Positions 8,987-17,433 of a DNA stretch of 64,000 bases are shown piece by piece. The translations under genes were made by a program, and so were the position numbers. The notes below the pieces were generated by a model that had not been told where the DNA came from, searched no databases, and worked only from the letters and a program-made list of their open reading frames with translations. Origin of the DNA: Acinetobacter bereziniae LMG 1003 = CIP 70.12 (GTDB taxonomy: Bacteria > Pseudomonadota > Gammaproteobacteria > Pseudomonadales > Moraxellaceae); assembly GCF_000368925.1 (NCBI RefSeq), contig NZ_KB849756.1:633429-697428 (forward strand). Direction: 5' to 3'. How positions within the stretch are numbered: the first letter of the stretch is position 1; every line of letters starts with the position of its first letter.

Positions 8987-10327
8987 ATGACTCAAATGCG
9001 TTGGTTAGAACTTCTCTCAACTGTTCGTTTAGGAAGTAAGAAACAAAGTACAGAACAAGCACGAAGCCCTTTTCATAAAGACTATGACCGCATTATATTT
9101 TCACAAAGTTTTAGACAACTGAATCGTAAAACTCAAGTCCATCCACTGACTCAACACGATGGTATCCATACACGACTCACGCACTCTCTAGAAGTTTCAT
9201 GTATTGGTCGTTCATTGGGTATGCTGGCAGCCGAAAAAATACAAAAAGAACTTCCAATCTGGATTTCCCCAGCCGATGTTGGCGCAATCATACAAGCAGC
9301 ATGTTTAGCACATGATATTGGCAATCCACCTTTTGGGCATGCTGGTGAATATGCCATTCGTGAATGGTTTGACGATGCAGCACATACTGATTTTTTAAAA
9401 GACTTAAGTTCTGAACAACAAGCAGATGTTCGTCAGTTTGAGGGTAATGCGCAAGGATTACGTTTGCTGACCAAAATTGACTACCATCCTCATGATGGAG
9501 GAATGCGCTTAACTTACGCAACGTTAGGAGCTTACTTAAAGTATCCGTGGTTATCCCAAACCATAGAATCTCAAGGTAATACACCTGCTAGTAAACGGGC
9601 AAAATTTGGCTGTTATCAAGCTGAGAAAGAAATCCTCAAACAAATTGCAGACCAACTTGGCTTAATTCAATTAGGTGAATATCGCTGGTGTCGCCATCCT
9701 TTAACCTATTTATTAGAAGCTGCAGATGATATTTGCTATGCCTTAATTGATTTAGAAGACGGGATTATTCTCAACATGCTTTCTTATGAAGAAGTTGAAC
9801 CTATTTTTCTTGATTTATTAGGAGATTTTGGTATACCTGCTGAATTAAATATGCCCTACACCACTTGGCAACAAAAGATTGCAGCATTACGTGGTCGTGT
9901 GATGAAACGTTTGGTTGAAGAAGTCACGACTGCTTTTGTAAAGCAACATTTCCAAATTATATCAGGACAACTCAAAGGCTCTTTATTGCAATACTGTTCT
10001 GAAGATATTGAACTGGGAATAGATCGTGCCAAAAACCTCGCTCGTGAAAAGATCTTTGAACATCCACAAAAGTCAGGGTTGGAAATTATTGCACATCAAA
10101 GCCTGCAACATATCTTAGATGCATTTATTCCACTGACCACACCACATAAAACTTTAAGTTTTAAAGATGGCCGCTTGATGTCCATTTTAGAACGTTTTGG
10201 CGCTCGCTTTAGTGATAACCACTATGACAATATTATGCAAGTTCTTGATATTGTCAGTAAGTTCTCAGATCACCAAGCCTATAATTTGGCGCAAGAACTT
10301 CAAGGGAATAAGGTAGGGTTTTTCTGA
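8987..10327 (+). CDS. dgt: dGTP triphosphohydrolase (dGTPase)
   Basis: A metal-dependent HD-superfamily enzyme that hydrolyses dGTP (or related dNTPs) to the nucleoside and triphosphate, limiting nucleotide pools. The metal-binding residues are visible: His in HTRLTHSLEV (about 61-66), the HD pair in AACLAHDIGNPPFGHAGE (about 109-110), and a later Asp in EAADDICYALIDLEDG. Length 446 fits the family (440-510). The stop overlaps the next ATG (TGATG at 10325), so translation of the zinc-ribbon gene is probably coupled. An alternative start at codon 4 is possible. Whether it cuts only dGTP cannot be told from sequence. Confidence 0.92.
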   Translation: MTQMRWLELLSTVRLGSKKQSTEQARSPFHKDYDRIIFSQSFRQLNRKTQVHPLTQHDGIHTRLTHSLEVSCIGRSLGMLAAEKIQKELPIWISPADVGAIIQAACLAHDIGNPPFGHAGEYAIREWFDDAAHTDFLKDLSSEQQADVRQFEGNAQGLRLLTKIDYHPHDGGMRLTYATLGAYLKYPWLSQTIESQGNTPASKRAKFGCYQAEKEILKQIADQLGLIQLGEYRWCRHPLTYLLEAADDICYALIDLEDGIILNMLSYEEVEPIFLDLLGDFGIPAELNMPYTTWQQKIAALRGRVMKRLVEEVTTAFVKQHFQIISGQLKGSLLQYCSEDIELGIDRAKNLAREKIFEHPQKSGLEIIAHQSLQHILDAFIPLTTPHKTLSFKDGRLMSILERFGARFSDNHYDNIMQVLDIVSKFSDHQAYNLAQELQGNKVGFF

Positions 10328-10992
10328 TGACATCACGCTATATTGATGATGGAGTGTATAAATCTCAGTTTATTTTTGCCGATCAATGGGTGCATTGCCC
10401 TGACTGCGAAACCCCAGGAGTCATCCATTATCAAAAGTTAGACAAAACAACGTTCAGTTGTGAATGCACGTCGCATTTTGTATTTACATGTCGTAAATGC
10501 AACCGTCACTTAGACAGTCATTCTAAAGAATACAATAAAGAATTTAATGGTCATTACTATGTTTATGTTACCGAACGCTGTCATTTTTGTGGTGGAACTC
10601 AACTCAGTGTAAACCAGAAAATATATCATCTTAAAAATCCAGTGACACATATAAAGGCAATTTGTCCTATATGCAATAAAACTTCTCAACTCAGCGTAAA
10701 ACCACGAGATATCGACTATGCCAACGCAAATCGACTTAAGCATACGCAATTTGGGCTTAAACTGTATTTGACTGCGCATACCCGACTTGGCAATCTCTAC
10801 ATACACAATCCTGAGCATTTACAAGTACTCAAATCCTTTATTCTCGCTGATTTACGTGAAAGAACACAAAATACAGGAAATTCCAGTTATTTTTCTCGCT
10901 TACCTGCTTGGATAAAATCTGCACGAAATCGTAAAGAAATCCTCAAAGCAATTTTGCGTTTAGAGCAAATGGCATCTACTATTCAACCATGA
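10327..10992 (+). CDS. Zinc-ribbon protein, hypothetical
   Basis: A 221-residue cytoplasmic protein of unknown function, translationally coupled to dgt by a 1-bp overlap. It carries four pairs of CxxC or CxC type ligands: CPDCET (about 24), CECTSH with CRKCNRH (about 50-60), CHFCGG (about 85) and CPICNKT (about 116), so at least two zinc ribbons are likely. The C-terminal half is helical and basic (SARNRKEILKAILRLEQM), a plausible nucleic-acid contact. ruvAB follow on the same strand 23 bp later, which hints at a link to DNA metabolism, but this is only context. Confidence 0.7.
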   Translation: MTSRYIDDGVYKSQFIFADQWVHCPDCETPGVIHYQKLDKTTFSCECTSHFVFTCRKCNRHLDSHSKEYNKEFNGHYYVYVTERCHFCGGTQLSVNQKIYHLKNPVTHIKAICPICNKTSQLSVKPRDIDYANANRLKHTQFGLKLYLTAHTRLGNLYIHNPEHLQVLKSFILADLRERTQNTGNSSYFSRLPAWIKSARNRKEILKAILRLEQMASTIQP

Positions 10993-11015
10993 ACAAAATT
11001 AAGTGAACCAATGCA

Positions 11016-11618
11016 ATGATCGGATGTCTTATCGGTGAAGTCTTCGCTTTAGAAGCACCAACAGTACTTTTAAATGTTAATGGAGTGGGCTATGAAATTG
11101 ACACCCCACTTTCAACATTTTGCCAACTGCAAAAAGGACAACAGGTCACCTTATGGACGCATTTAGCTGTTCGTGAAGATGCTCAATTGTTATATGGCTT
11201 TTCAAACGCGCAAGAAAAAACCATTTTTCGTACCCTACTCAAAGTAAACGGTGTGGGTCCTAAAATGGCTTTGGGTATTCTTTCTACCTTAAGTGTAGAA
11301 ATGTTAGTGCATACTGTTGAAAATGGTGACGTCAAAACTTTGGTTAAAGTTCCAGGTGTCGGTACCAAAACAGCGGAACGCTTAATGATTGAACTTCGTG
11401 ATCGTTTTAAGGCATTTTCGACAGGCAGCACTTCAAATAACTCGACTACAGCTCAAATACAATTTACAGGTAATTCTGCTGTTGCTGAAGCTGAAGCAGC
11501 ATTACAATCGTTAGGTTATAAACCTTTAGAAGCACAAAAACTGATTAATGCCGTGAAAGCAGACTATACTGAAGCAAGCGACATCATCCGTGCTGCACTC
11601 AAATCCATGAATAAATAA
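11016..11618 (+). CDS. ruvA: Holliday junction branch migration protein RuvA
   Basis: RuvA binds the four-way Holliday junction as a tetramer and directs the RuvB motor during recombinational repair. The 200-residue protein has the N-terminal OB fold (MIGCLIGEVFALEAPTVLLN), two helix-hairpin-helix DNA-binding motifs (LLKVNGVGPKMALGIL and LVKVPGVGTKTAERLM), and a C-terminal RuvB-contacting domain (AEAALQSLGYKPLEAQKLI). ruvB follows 17 bp later, the usual ruvAB order. ruvC is not in this window. Confidence 0.96.
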   Translation: MIGCLIGEVFALEAPTVLLNVNGVGYEIDTPLSTFCQLQKGQQVTLWTHLAVREDAQLLYGFSNAQEKTIFRTLLKVNGVGPKMALGILSTLSVEMLVHTVENGDVKTLVKVPGVGTKTAERLMIELRDRFKAFSTGSTSNNSTTAQIQFTGNSAVAEAEAALQSLGYKPLEAQKLINAVKADYTEASDIIRAALKSMNK

Positions 11619-11635
11619 GACAGATCAAAATACTC

Positions 11636-12637
11636 ATGCAAGACCGTTTAATTAGTGGGACTGAAAAACCTGAAGATCATTTTGATCGTGCCATACGCCC
11701 AACATCATTGGATGACTACATCGGTCAGCCTGTAGTCCGTGAGCAAATGGAAATCTTTATTGGCGCTGCACGTGGTCGTGGTGAAGCACTTGATCATACT
11801 TTGATATTTGGTCCACCGGGTTTAGGTAAAACCACTTTAGCCAATATCATCGCACGTGAAATGGGAGGTAATCTAAAATCAACCTCTGGTCCTGTTTTGG
11901 AGCGCGCAGGTGATTTGGCAGCCATGCTGACCAATCTTGAAGAAGGCGATGTGCTCTTTATTGATGAAATTCATCGCCTTTCGCCTGTAATTGAAGAAAT
12001 CCTTTATCCTGCCATGGAAGATTATCAGCTTGATATTATGATCGGTGAAGGTCCAGCCGCACGTTCAATTAAGCTAGATTTGCCACCATTTACCTTGGTT
12101 GCCGCAACAACTCGTGCAGGTCTACTCACTTCTCCATTACGTGATCGTTTTGGGATTGTGCAACGTCTTGAGTTCTATTCCGTTGAAGATTTAACCCACA
12201 TTGTGGCTCGTTCAGCACATTTAATGGATGTGCCTACTACACCTGATGGTGCAAAAGAGATCGCTCGAAGAGCACGTGGAACACCTCGTATTGCCAACCG
12301 TTTATTACGTCGTGTGCGAGACTATGCACAAGTCAAAGGAACAGGTGAAGTCACTCAAGAAATGGCGCAACGTGCCTTAGATATGCTGAATGTTGATAAA
12401 GATGGGTTAGATACACTCGATCGTCGTTATTTGTCGATGTTATTAGAACGCTTTGATGGTGGTCCAGCAGGTGTTGAAGCTTTAGCCGCTGCGATGGCTG
12501 AAGATTCTGGTACTTTAGAAGATGTGATTGAACCTTATTTGATTCAGCAAGGCTATGCGATGCGTACAGCACGCGGACGTATTGCGACTAATCAAGCTTA
12601 TTTGCAATTTGGTATGACGCCCCCCGAATCCAAGTAA
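11636..12637 (+). CDS. ruvB: Holliday junction ATP-dependent helicase RuvB
   Basis: RuvB is the hexameric AAA+ motor that pulls DNA through the RuvA-bound junction. Walker A is FGPPGLGKTT (about 58-67), Walker B is VLFIDEIHRL (about 105-114), sensor 1 lies in LVAATTRAG, and the arginine finger region is SPLRDRFGI. The C-terminal winged helix ends in YAMRTARGRIATNQAY. At 333 residues it is of normal length. It is the last gene of the dgt-ruvAB run; a palindrome follows at 12642. Confidence 0.96.
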   Translation: MQDRLISGTEKPEDHFDRAIRPTSLDDYIGQPVVREQMEIFIGAARGRGEALDHTLIFGPPGLGKTTLANIIAREMGGNLKSTSGPVLERAGDLAAMLTNLEEGDVLFIDEIHRLSPVIEEILYPAMEDYQLDIMIGEGPAARSIKLDLPPFTLVAATTRAGLLTSPLRDRFGIVQRLEFYSVEDLTHIVARSAHLMDVPTTPDGAKEIARRARGTPRIANRLLRRVRDYAQVKGTGEVTQEMAQRALDMLNVDKDGLDTLDRRYLSMLLERFDGGPAGVEALAAAMAEDSGTLEDVIEPYLIQQGYAMRTARGRIATNQAYLQFGMTPPESK

Positions 12638-12641
12638 GTTA

Positions 12642-12668
12642 GATCGGGAATATTAAATATTCCCGATC
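12642..12668. terminator. Palindrome after ruvB, possible bidirectional terminator
   Basis: GATCGGGAATATT and its exact inverse lie 1 base apart, a 13-bp perfect inverted repeat just after the ruvB stop. There is no T-run on either side, so it may stabilise the 3' end rather than act as a classical intrinsic terminator. Confidence 0.5.
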
Positions 12669-12751
12669 CCTATTGATGGTTTTGTATCCATCAAGATAAA
12701 AATTCTTTGGATTAATTTTAAATACAAAAAATCAATGCTTTAATTTATAAA

Positions 12752-12785
12752 ATATCGAAACTCTATCAGGATAAAGTTTCGATAT
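12752..12785 (-). terminator. Terminator of the TonB-dependent receptor gene
   Basis: ATATCGAAACT and its exact complement enclose a 12-base loop; read on the minus strand the stem is followed by TTTTATAAATT. It lies 10 bp past the receptor stop. Confidence 0.65.
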
Positions 12786-12794
12786 AAGCTCATG

Positions 12795-14984
12795 CTAGAA
12801 TTTAAAGGTAGTACTCAATTGAACTCGACGACCTTCTTGCGTGTTGCTGTACTGATTATAATAAAGTGAACCTACTTTTTGATAATCAATAAAGTTTTTA
12901 TCAAATACATTGTATAAGCCTACTCCGATATCCAACTTCTCATTTACATTAAAGTTTGATCCTACGTGCATTAAAGCATAGGCTTTAAAATCACCGAGGG
13001 CATCATATACCCCCTTTTCGGTTGCTGTTAAATTATTATAGCTAGACGTATAACGCGCACGTTCACTTCGGTATTCACCCCTCGCCCATAATTGAATTTT
13101 ATCATCGGCTTGCCATTTCATTGATGCATTCACAATATGTTTAGGCGTATCGTTTAAAGGTGGATTTCCCAGTGCTTTATCCTGAATTTCCGTTTCAGTC
13201 CATGTATAGTTCAATCCCAATTTCCAAGTCGGCACGAACTCCCAATTTAAACCAGTTTCAATACCATAAATATCAGCTTTTTGCGCATTGATTGGACGTC
13301 TAACGCTCCAAGTACGTGAACCTGTATCACCAGATTGCATTAACCATGATGTACCAATGCTTGCCATATATTTTTCACAATCAGCTTTTATTATAGCGTC
13401 CTTGGCATCACAGGTTCTCTCTGTAGGACCAGTAACAATCTTATCTTTTACCTGACTGTAAAATGCAGTGATATTGGCATCAAAATTGGATTGATTATTA
13501 AAATAAGTACCGAACTCAAGATTACGACTTGTTTCTGGTTTTAGATTAGGGTTACCAAAAAGTGGCGTTCGCCCTTGTCCACCAACATTATAAATCCCAT
13601 TGGTCAAACGTTCTAAGCGAGGTGCTTTATATCCCTCACTATAACCACCTTTAAGGGTCCAATTATCATTTGCATTCCATACCAAATAGGTTCTAGGTGT
13701 CCAAAAGGAGCCAAAGGTATCATGATTATCAAAACGCAAACCCGTTGTGAGAGCCAAACTTGGAGTAAGTGCCCATGTATCTTCTGCAAAAACACCAATC
13801 TGTTTAAAAGAAACGTCTTTATTTACCCTTAATCCATCTTTAATACTGGCATCCCACCATTGTCCACCGAGGGTAATGTTGTGTGCATCAAAATATTGCG
13901 TCGCTAATTTAGTATCAAAAATCGTATCTTTACTCTCTAAAAGTCGAGGGTTAATTGCGTTTGAACCTGCTTGTGCACGGGATGGAATAAGTCGACCTAT
14001 TGTTTCGGTCTGGGTATTACTAATACTCGAATCTAAAGTCCCTATCTTATTACGCCATGTATGCGCAAGTACGGTTCGATTTCGGTTAAATTCTTTTGCT
14101 TTGTCGTAGCCACCATTTGCACCAAGCGTACCCAGTTGCCCCTTACTGTTATCGTACCATTGATCTGTTTTTTCATACTCTAAAGAAAGATCATGCTGCT
14201 TGGTTGGTGTTAGTGTTAAACGAGCACCAATCGTATCAATATCCGATTTAGTCGGATTATTCCCCATTCCTAGCTCTACAACGTTATCATTCTGATCGAG
14301 ATAGCCTACATTGGACTGGCTCCGTTCAGCTTTACGGGTGCGAAGTTGTATACCTAGTAAGTCTTTAATAATTGGACCAGTAATAAAAGAATCTACAGCA
14401 CGTTGATTACCAAAGCTTGAACTATTTGGCAGTAAGGTTGCTTCTATGGTTGAACTACCTGTCCATTCATTGGATACTTTTTTAGTAATGATATTGACAA
14501 CACCCCCCATTGCATCTGATCCATAAAGTGTTGAAGCAGGTCCTCGAATCACCTCAATCCGTTCAATTGCTGAAATCGGTGGGATAAAACTATTGTTGGA
14601 TTCACCGAATCCATTGGGAGTAATATCTCCTGTACTGTTTTGACGGCGACCATCGATTAGCACCAAAGAATATTCAGCATCCATTCCTCGAATTCGAATA
14701 TTCAGTCCCCCTGTTTTTCCAGCTTGAGGGCTAATATCAACACCTTCAATATCGACTAACGCGTCTGCAATAGAGTTTATACGTTTATCTTTTAAATCTT
14801 TTTCGGTAATCACCGTAATACTGGCTGGTGCATCTTTTAACTTTTGCTCGTAGCCTGCAGCTGAAACAACAATAGTGGCAAGTTGTTGAGCAGAATTCAC
14901 TTCTGCATTGTTATTTGCATAGACTGTGCTTGTTGTAATACCTAAAAGCGCTATCGAAACAGGACGAAGATTAAACTTTCTCAT
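12795..14984 (-). CDS. TonB-dependent outer-membrane receptor (FepA/CirA type)
   Basis: An outer-membrane gated channel that imports a ferric siderophore or similar ligand using energy from TonB-ExbBD. The 729-residue protein has a signal peptide ending near STVYA, a TonB box candidate in ATIVVSA (about 36-43), a plug domain (DAPASITVITEKDL, DGRRQNS, IRGPASTLYGSDAMGG) and a beta barrel ending in the aromatic signature RVQLSTTFKF. Plug features match the colicin I/enterobactin receptor class, but the ligand cannot be assigned. Upstream lies a Fur-box-like site (15041-15058), so iron control is likely. A second copy of its promoter plus first codons sits at 17434-17631. Confidence 0.9.
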   Translation of the reverse strand: MRKFNLRPVSIALLGITTSTVYANNNAEVNSAQQLATIVVSAAGYEQKLKDAPASITVITEKDLKDKRINSIADALVDIEGVDISPQAGKTGGLNIRIRGMDAEYSLVLIDGRRQNSTGDITPNGFGESNNSFIPPISAIERIEVIRGPASTLYGSDAMGGVVNIITKKVSNEWTGSSTIEATLLPNSSSFGNQRAVDSFITGPIIKDLLGIQLRTRKAERSQSNVGYLDQNDNVVELGMGNNPTKSDIDTIGARLTLTPTKQHDLSLEYEKTDQWYDNSKGQLGTLGANGGYDKAKEFNRNRTVLAHTWRNKIGTLDSSISNTQTETIGRLIPSRAQAGSNAINPRLLESKDTIFDTKLATQYFDAHNITLGGQWWDASIKDGLRVNKDVSFKQIGVFAEDTWALTPSLALTTGLRFDNHDTFGSFWTPRTYLVWNANDNWTLKGGYSEGYKAPRLERLTNGIYNVGGQGRTPLFGNPNLKPETSRNLEFGTYFNNQSNFDANITAFYSQVKDKIVTGPTERTCDAKDAIIKADCEKYMASIGTSWLMQSGDTGSRTWSVRRPINAQKADIYGIETGLNWEFVPTWKLGLNYTWTETEIQDKALGNPPLNDTPKHIVNASMKWQADDKIQLWARGEYRSERARYTSSYNNLTATEKGVYDALGDFKAYALMHVGSNFNVNEKLDIGVGLYNVFDKNFIDYQKVGSLYYNQYSNTQEGRRVQLSTTFKF

Positions 14985-15136
14985 ACATAAAATTCCATGG
15001 GATGGACGAGATCAGATTTGAAAAATATGCAAACATAAATAATAAGTATTCTCATTTGCATCAAAAGCCGTACAAAACTTATCAGAAATAGTGAAGAATT
15101 AATACATTTAAAATTAAATATTACTTAAATGTAATT
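14939..15136 (-). repeat. Direct repeat copy A: receptor start codons plus promoter
   Basis: About 198 bp covering codons 1-15 of the receptor and its upstream region. It matches 17434-17631 base for base over long stretches (for example GTCATACATAAAATTCCATG-like, GACGAGATCAGATTTG and GAAGAATTAATACATTTAAA) with a constant offset of 2495 bp and only small indels. The two copies have the same orientation and bracket the PAAR island. Confidence 0.85.
15041..15058 (-). promoter_or_regulatory. Fur-box-like site upstream of the TonB receptor
   Basis: On the minus strand the sequence reads CAAATGAGAATACTTATT, close to the Fur consensus built from GATAAT repeats. It lies about 57 bp before the receptor ATG. 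Placement and gene type fit iron repression. The second repeat copy carries an equivalent site at 17536-17553. Confidence 0.55.
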
Positions 15137-15179
15137 TTCAGAATCATAAATAGACTGCAATCAATGCTTATCTTTCTTA

Positions 15180-15390
15180 TTATCTACAACAAATCATATT
15201 CCAAGTTATGACAGCTTGATGAGCAATAGCCTCATCACGCTTATAACAGCGATTTAATAATCAATGCCGCTTGATGAATTGCCAGACTTGCTCCATGGGA
15301 TTCAATTCTGGGGAATAGGGAGTTAATTTTAATCAGATAACATTGTCTTAATTGAGTGAAGGTTGATGCTTGATGATCCACCAAAAAAAT
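15180..15390 (-). pseudogene. IS630-family transposase remnant (C-terminal part)
   Basis: In one minus-strand frame the decayed text reads HQPSLN, stop, DNVI, stop, LKLTPYSPELNPMEQVWQFI, KRH, stop, LLNRCYKRDEAIAHQAVITW, ending at TAA 15180. PYSPELNPMEQVW is the C-terminal DDE signature of IS630/Tc1-type transposases. Three in-frame stops and the loss of the N-terminal half make it non-functional. The 15391-15574 stretch continues with AT-rich sequence in which I see no intact gene. Confidence 0.75.
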
Positions 15391-15574
15391 TTTTAACAGT
15401 CCATATTTAGGCTGGATATACTGTTAAATTTATGTTGTGCTTAAGTGTTAGGCTCGCTGTATTTTTTATGGAGATACCATAAAAAATCATTGCAGAAACT
15501 GAGCTATTATGCTCTTCTTCAATAATCATTAAGATTTTTTTTTCATTATTCACTTTTTCAAAACAGTGAAAAGC

Positions 15575-15865
15575 CTATCTATGCCCTAATTCAGGTTGCT
15601 CACGTTCAATCCATTTCTGATAGCTAATACTGATATTAAAAAAATTCATACCGACCGCAAGCCCTATAGATAACAAACTAATTGATATTGCTTTTGTGTT
15701 TCTGAGCAATAGTGATAATGCAAATAAAACAACCGATGAGCCTACAAAAAACATATCTATAGATATGGCATAGTGATTATTTCTTGTCATAAATGAAAGT
15801 ATATAAACTAAAAATATACCAAACAGATTTAAAGTAGAAAGCCAAAATAATATTTTTAATTTCAT
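15575..15865 (-). CDS. Small membrane protein, possible immunity protein
   Basis: A 96-residue hydrophobic protein with about three membrane helices (ILFWLSTLNLFGIFLVYIL, then FFVGSSVVLFALSLLL, then ISISLLSIGLAVGMNFF) and a charged tail (EREQPELGHR). No family recognised. An upstream TTG at 15889 extends the frame, but the ATG at 15865 has GAAG about 9 bases before it. It is the last gene of the island that starts with the PAAR protein; in such layouts the genes downstream of the effector usually encode its immunity protein, and a membrane location would suit a periplasm-acting toxin. This role is inferred from position only. Confidence 0.5.
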   Translation of the reverse strand: MKLKILFWLSTLNLFGIFLVYILSFMTRNNHYAISIDMFFVGSSVVLFALSLLLRNTKAISISLLSIGLAVGMNFFNISISYQKWIEREQPELGHR

Positions 15866-15923
15866 GAAATTACTTCTTTTTCTCAACAATTAAGGCAGGG
15901 ATTTTTTCAGCACCAAAGAAGTA

Positions 15924-16301
15924 TTAAAACTTATACTTTTTCTTTAATAAAATTTCTATGATTAAAACTATGGGAGTCGTTATATAAAGCTTTAAAATTA
16001 CAATTAAATATCCCATTACTAACGCATAATCAATAGGTCTTAACTCCATCTCAGGTTTATTAAATTTAAGAACAATCAAGGTAATAAAAAAACTAGAAAT
16101 AAAAATTGATAAGAATGCTTTAACTGAGAAATATTTAATGAAATTACCCATAAAAAATAATATGTTTGAACAAATAAAAACAAGAAGTATATATATAAAA
16201 AAATTTTCTTTAATTAACGCCCTATCTATAAAATTGTATGAAAAAATAAAACCTATAAGTAGTTGAGTATTTAAAACAATATAACTTACATATTTATTCA
16301 T
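15924..16301 (-). CDS. Membrane protein, likely immunity protein
   Basis: A 125-residue, very AT-rich gene encoding about four membrane helices (YIVLNTQLLIGFIFSYNFI; FFIYILLVFICSNILFFMG; VKAFLSIFISSFFITLIVL; LVMGYLIVILKLYI) and a basic tail (LLKKKYKF). No family recognised. It starts 10 bp after the stop of the papain-like effector candidate, on the same strand. This is the position in which type VI effector loci place their cognate immunity gene, and integral-membrane immunity proteins are known for effectors that act in the periplasm. The function is inferred from context. Confidence 0.55.
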   Translation of the reverse strand: MNKYVSYIVLNTQLLIGFIFSYNFIDRALIKENFFIYILLVFICSNILFFMGNFIKYFSVKAFLSIFISSFFITLIVLKFNKPEMELRPIDYALVMGYLIVILKLYITTPIVLIIEILLKKKYKF

Positions 16302-16310
16302 AAGCAGACC

Positions 16311-16844
16311 CTAATTTCCTGTTATGATTTTTAAAGGTTTTGAAATTTTATCCATTTCCTTTTTTAAATTAGAAGGAAGAAAAATACCAGATGGTATATT
16401 CTTAAAAATACCAACTCCAGATATTGCACCAGAGGTACATTGAGTACAATTTAAAACTGGTCCACAGCCAACTTGATTTAGAATATTTTCTTCAATTTGA
16501 TAGAACTCTTTTCTAGATACATAAAATGAATACAAATAAACTCTCTCACCATTAATTAACTGATATTCAAGATATTTTTTAAAAACGTCATGCTGTTTAC
16601 CTAAGTCATCAACAGGGAATAATCCTAAAGATCCTCCCGAAATACCAGGATAATGAAAGCTACCATTAGGGTCATAAATTTCAAATGTATTTGGTCCTAT
16701 CAATAACATCCCAGCATGTGTGCCAAGGATAACTGTATTGTCATTGACCATAATGGTTATTCTATAGTTTGTTTTAATCCCTATTTTAACTGGGGCTTTA
16801 GCTTCTGTTCCTGACATTGTAAGTGTTTTATTAAAAATGTTCAT
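16311..16844 (-). CDS. Papain-like (permuted NlpC/P60-type) effector candidate
   Basis: A 177-residue protein without signal peptide. The segment GTHAGMLLIGPNTFEIYDPN (His about 43) followed by GS, a long loop, and NCTQCTSGAISGVGIFKNI (Cys about 133 and 136), ending IPSGIFLPSNL, has the layout of permuted papain-fold hydrolases found at the C-termini of PAAR and VgrG proteins: His first, nucleophile Cys later. Such enzymes usually cut peptidoglycan peptides or act as amidases. Its start overlaps the end of the PAAR gene by 14 bp, in another frame, so it is either translationally coupled or the second half of a frameshifted single gene. Catalysis is inferred from layout, not proven. Confidence 0.55.
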   Translation of the reverse strand: MNIFNKTLTMSGTEAKAPVKIGIKTNYRITIMVNDNTVILGTHAGMLLIGPNTFEIYDPNGSFHYPGISGGSLGLFPVDDLGKQHDVFKKYLEYQLINGERVYLYSFYVSRKEFYQIEENILNQVGCGPVLNCTQCTSGAISGVGIFKNIPSGIFLPSNLKKEMDKISKPLKIITGN

Positions 16845-17367
16845 CTAAAAAATCATCTAAGTTAAAGAAATTATTAACAATCTCTATTTTAAGTTTTTCA
16901 GCACGATTAGTATTTTGTAGTGATGATATTAAACCATTCTCATCAGTAACCCCCTCTTCTATACGTCCGTTCTCTCTATGTATCTTGTAGGGCATATTTG
17001 CAATAATGCTACTTGTTTCCACATCAATCAGCATAAATTCATCAGAAAAAAGCTGTTCATTCATCAATTGTATTATTTTCATTATTGAACTATTTTGCAG
17101 ACCTCTACAACGAACAGCCAAATCAGATATTTTTATGTATTTAGCCCCACAAGTTGAAGTATCACCAGCCACAATAAGATTGCGACCATTAACTTGTATA
17201 AATCCTCTTTGTGTTGCAATAGCCTTAGATAAAACTTTACATTTTGGGCAATAATGTGTCATCCCTTCAAGATGAACACCCTTGCCTTCAACGATCCAAG
17301 AATCATCACCTTCGAGAATTCGCCCACCATGGTCAGTAAAGCAATCTTTTGTTATAAATGCTTGCAT
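16831..17367 (-). CDS. PAAR-domain protein with effector-linker domain (type VI secretion)
   Basis: PAAR proteins cap the VgrG spike of the type VI secretion system and carry toxins into target cells. Residues about 1-80 form the PAAR domain: DHGGRILEG, VHLEGMTHYCPKCK, GRNLIVAGDTSTCG, with the His and Cys residues that bind the tip zinc. Residues about 105-165 show the transition segment common in PAAR and Rhs effectors (DEFMLIDVETSSII, MPYKIHRENGRIEEGVTDEN, then AEKLKIEIV). The protein ends abruptly at TAA just after EHF, where the effector candidate begins. The gene starts 67 bp from the second copy of the receptor promoter, which may drive it. Confidence 0.82.
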   Translation of the reverse strand: MQAFITKDCFTDHGGRILEGDDSWIVEGKGVHLEGMTHYCPKCKVLSKAIATQRGFIQVNGRNLIVAGDTSTCGAKYIKISDLAVRCRGLQNSSIMKIIQLMNEQLFSDEFMLIDVETSSIIANMPYKIHRENGRIEEGVTDENGLISSLQNTNRAEKLKIEIVNNFFNLDDFLDEHF

Positions 17368-17433
17368 CTTTGATTACCTCAAAATAAATAATTGAAATTA
17401 CTAAATTTAAAACTTATTTTCTTTTTATAAAAA

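Noticed and set aside
13747..14109. 120-codon plus-strand frame in the TonB receptor
   Set aside because: Opposite-strand shadow of a clearly coding receptor barrel; no ribosome binding site or domain.
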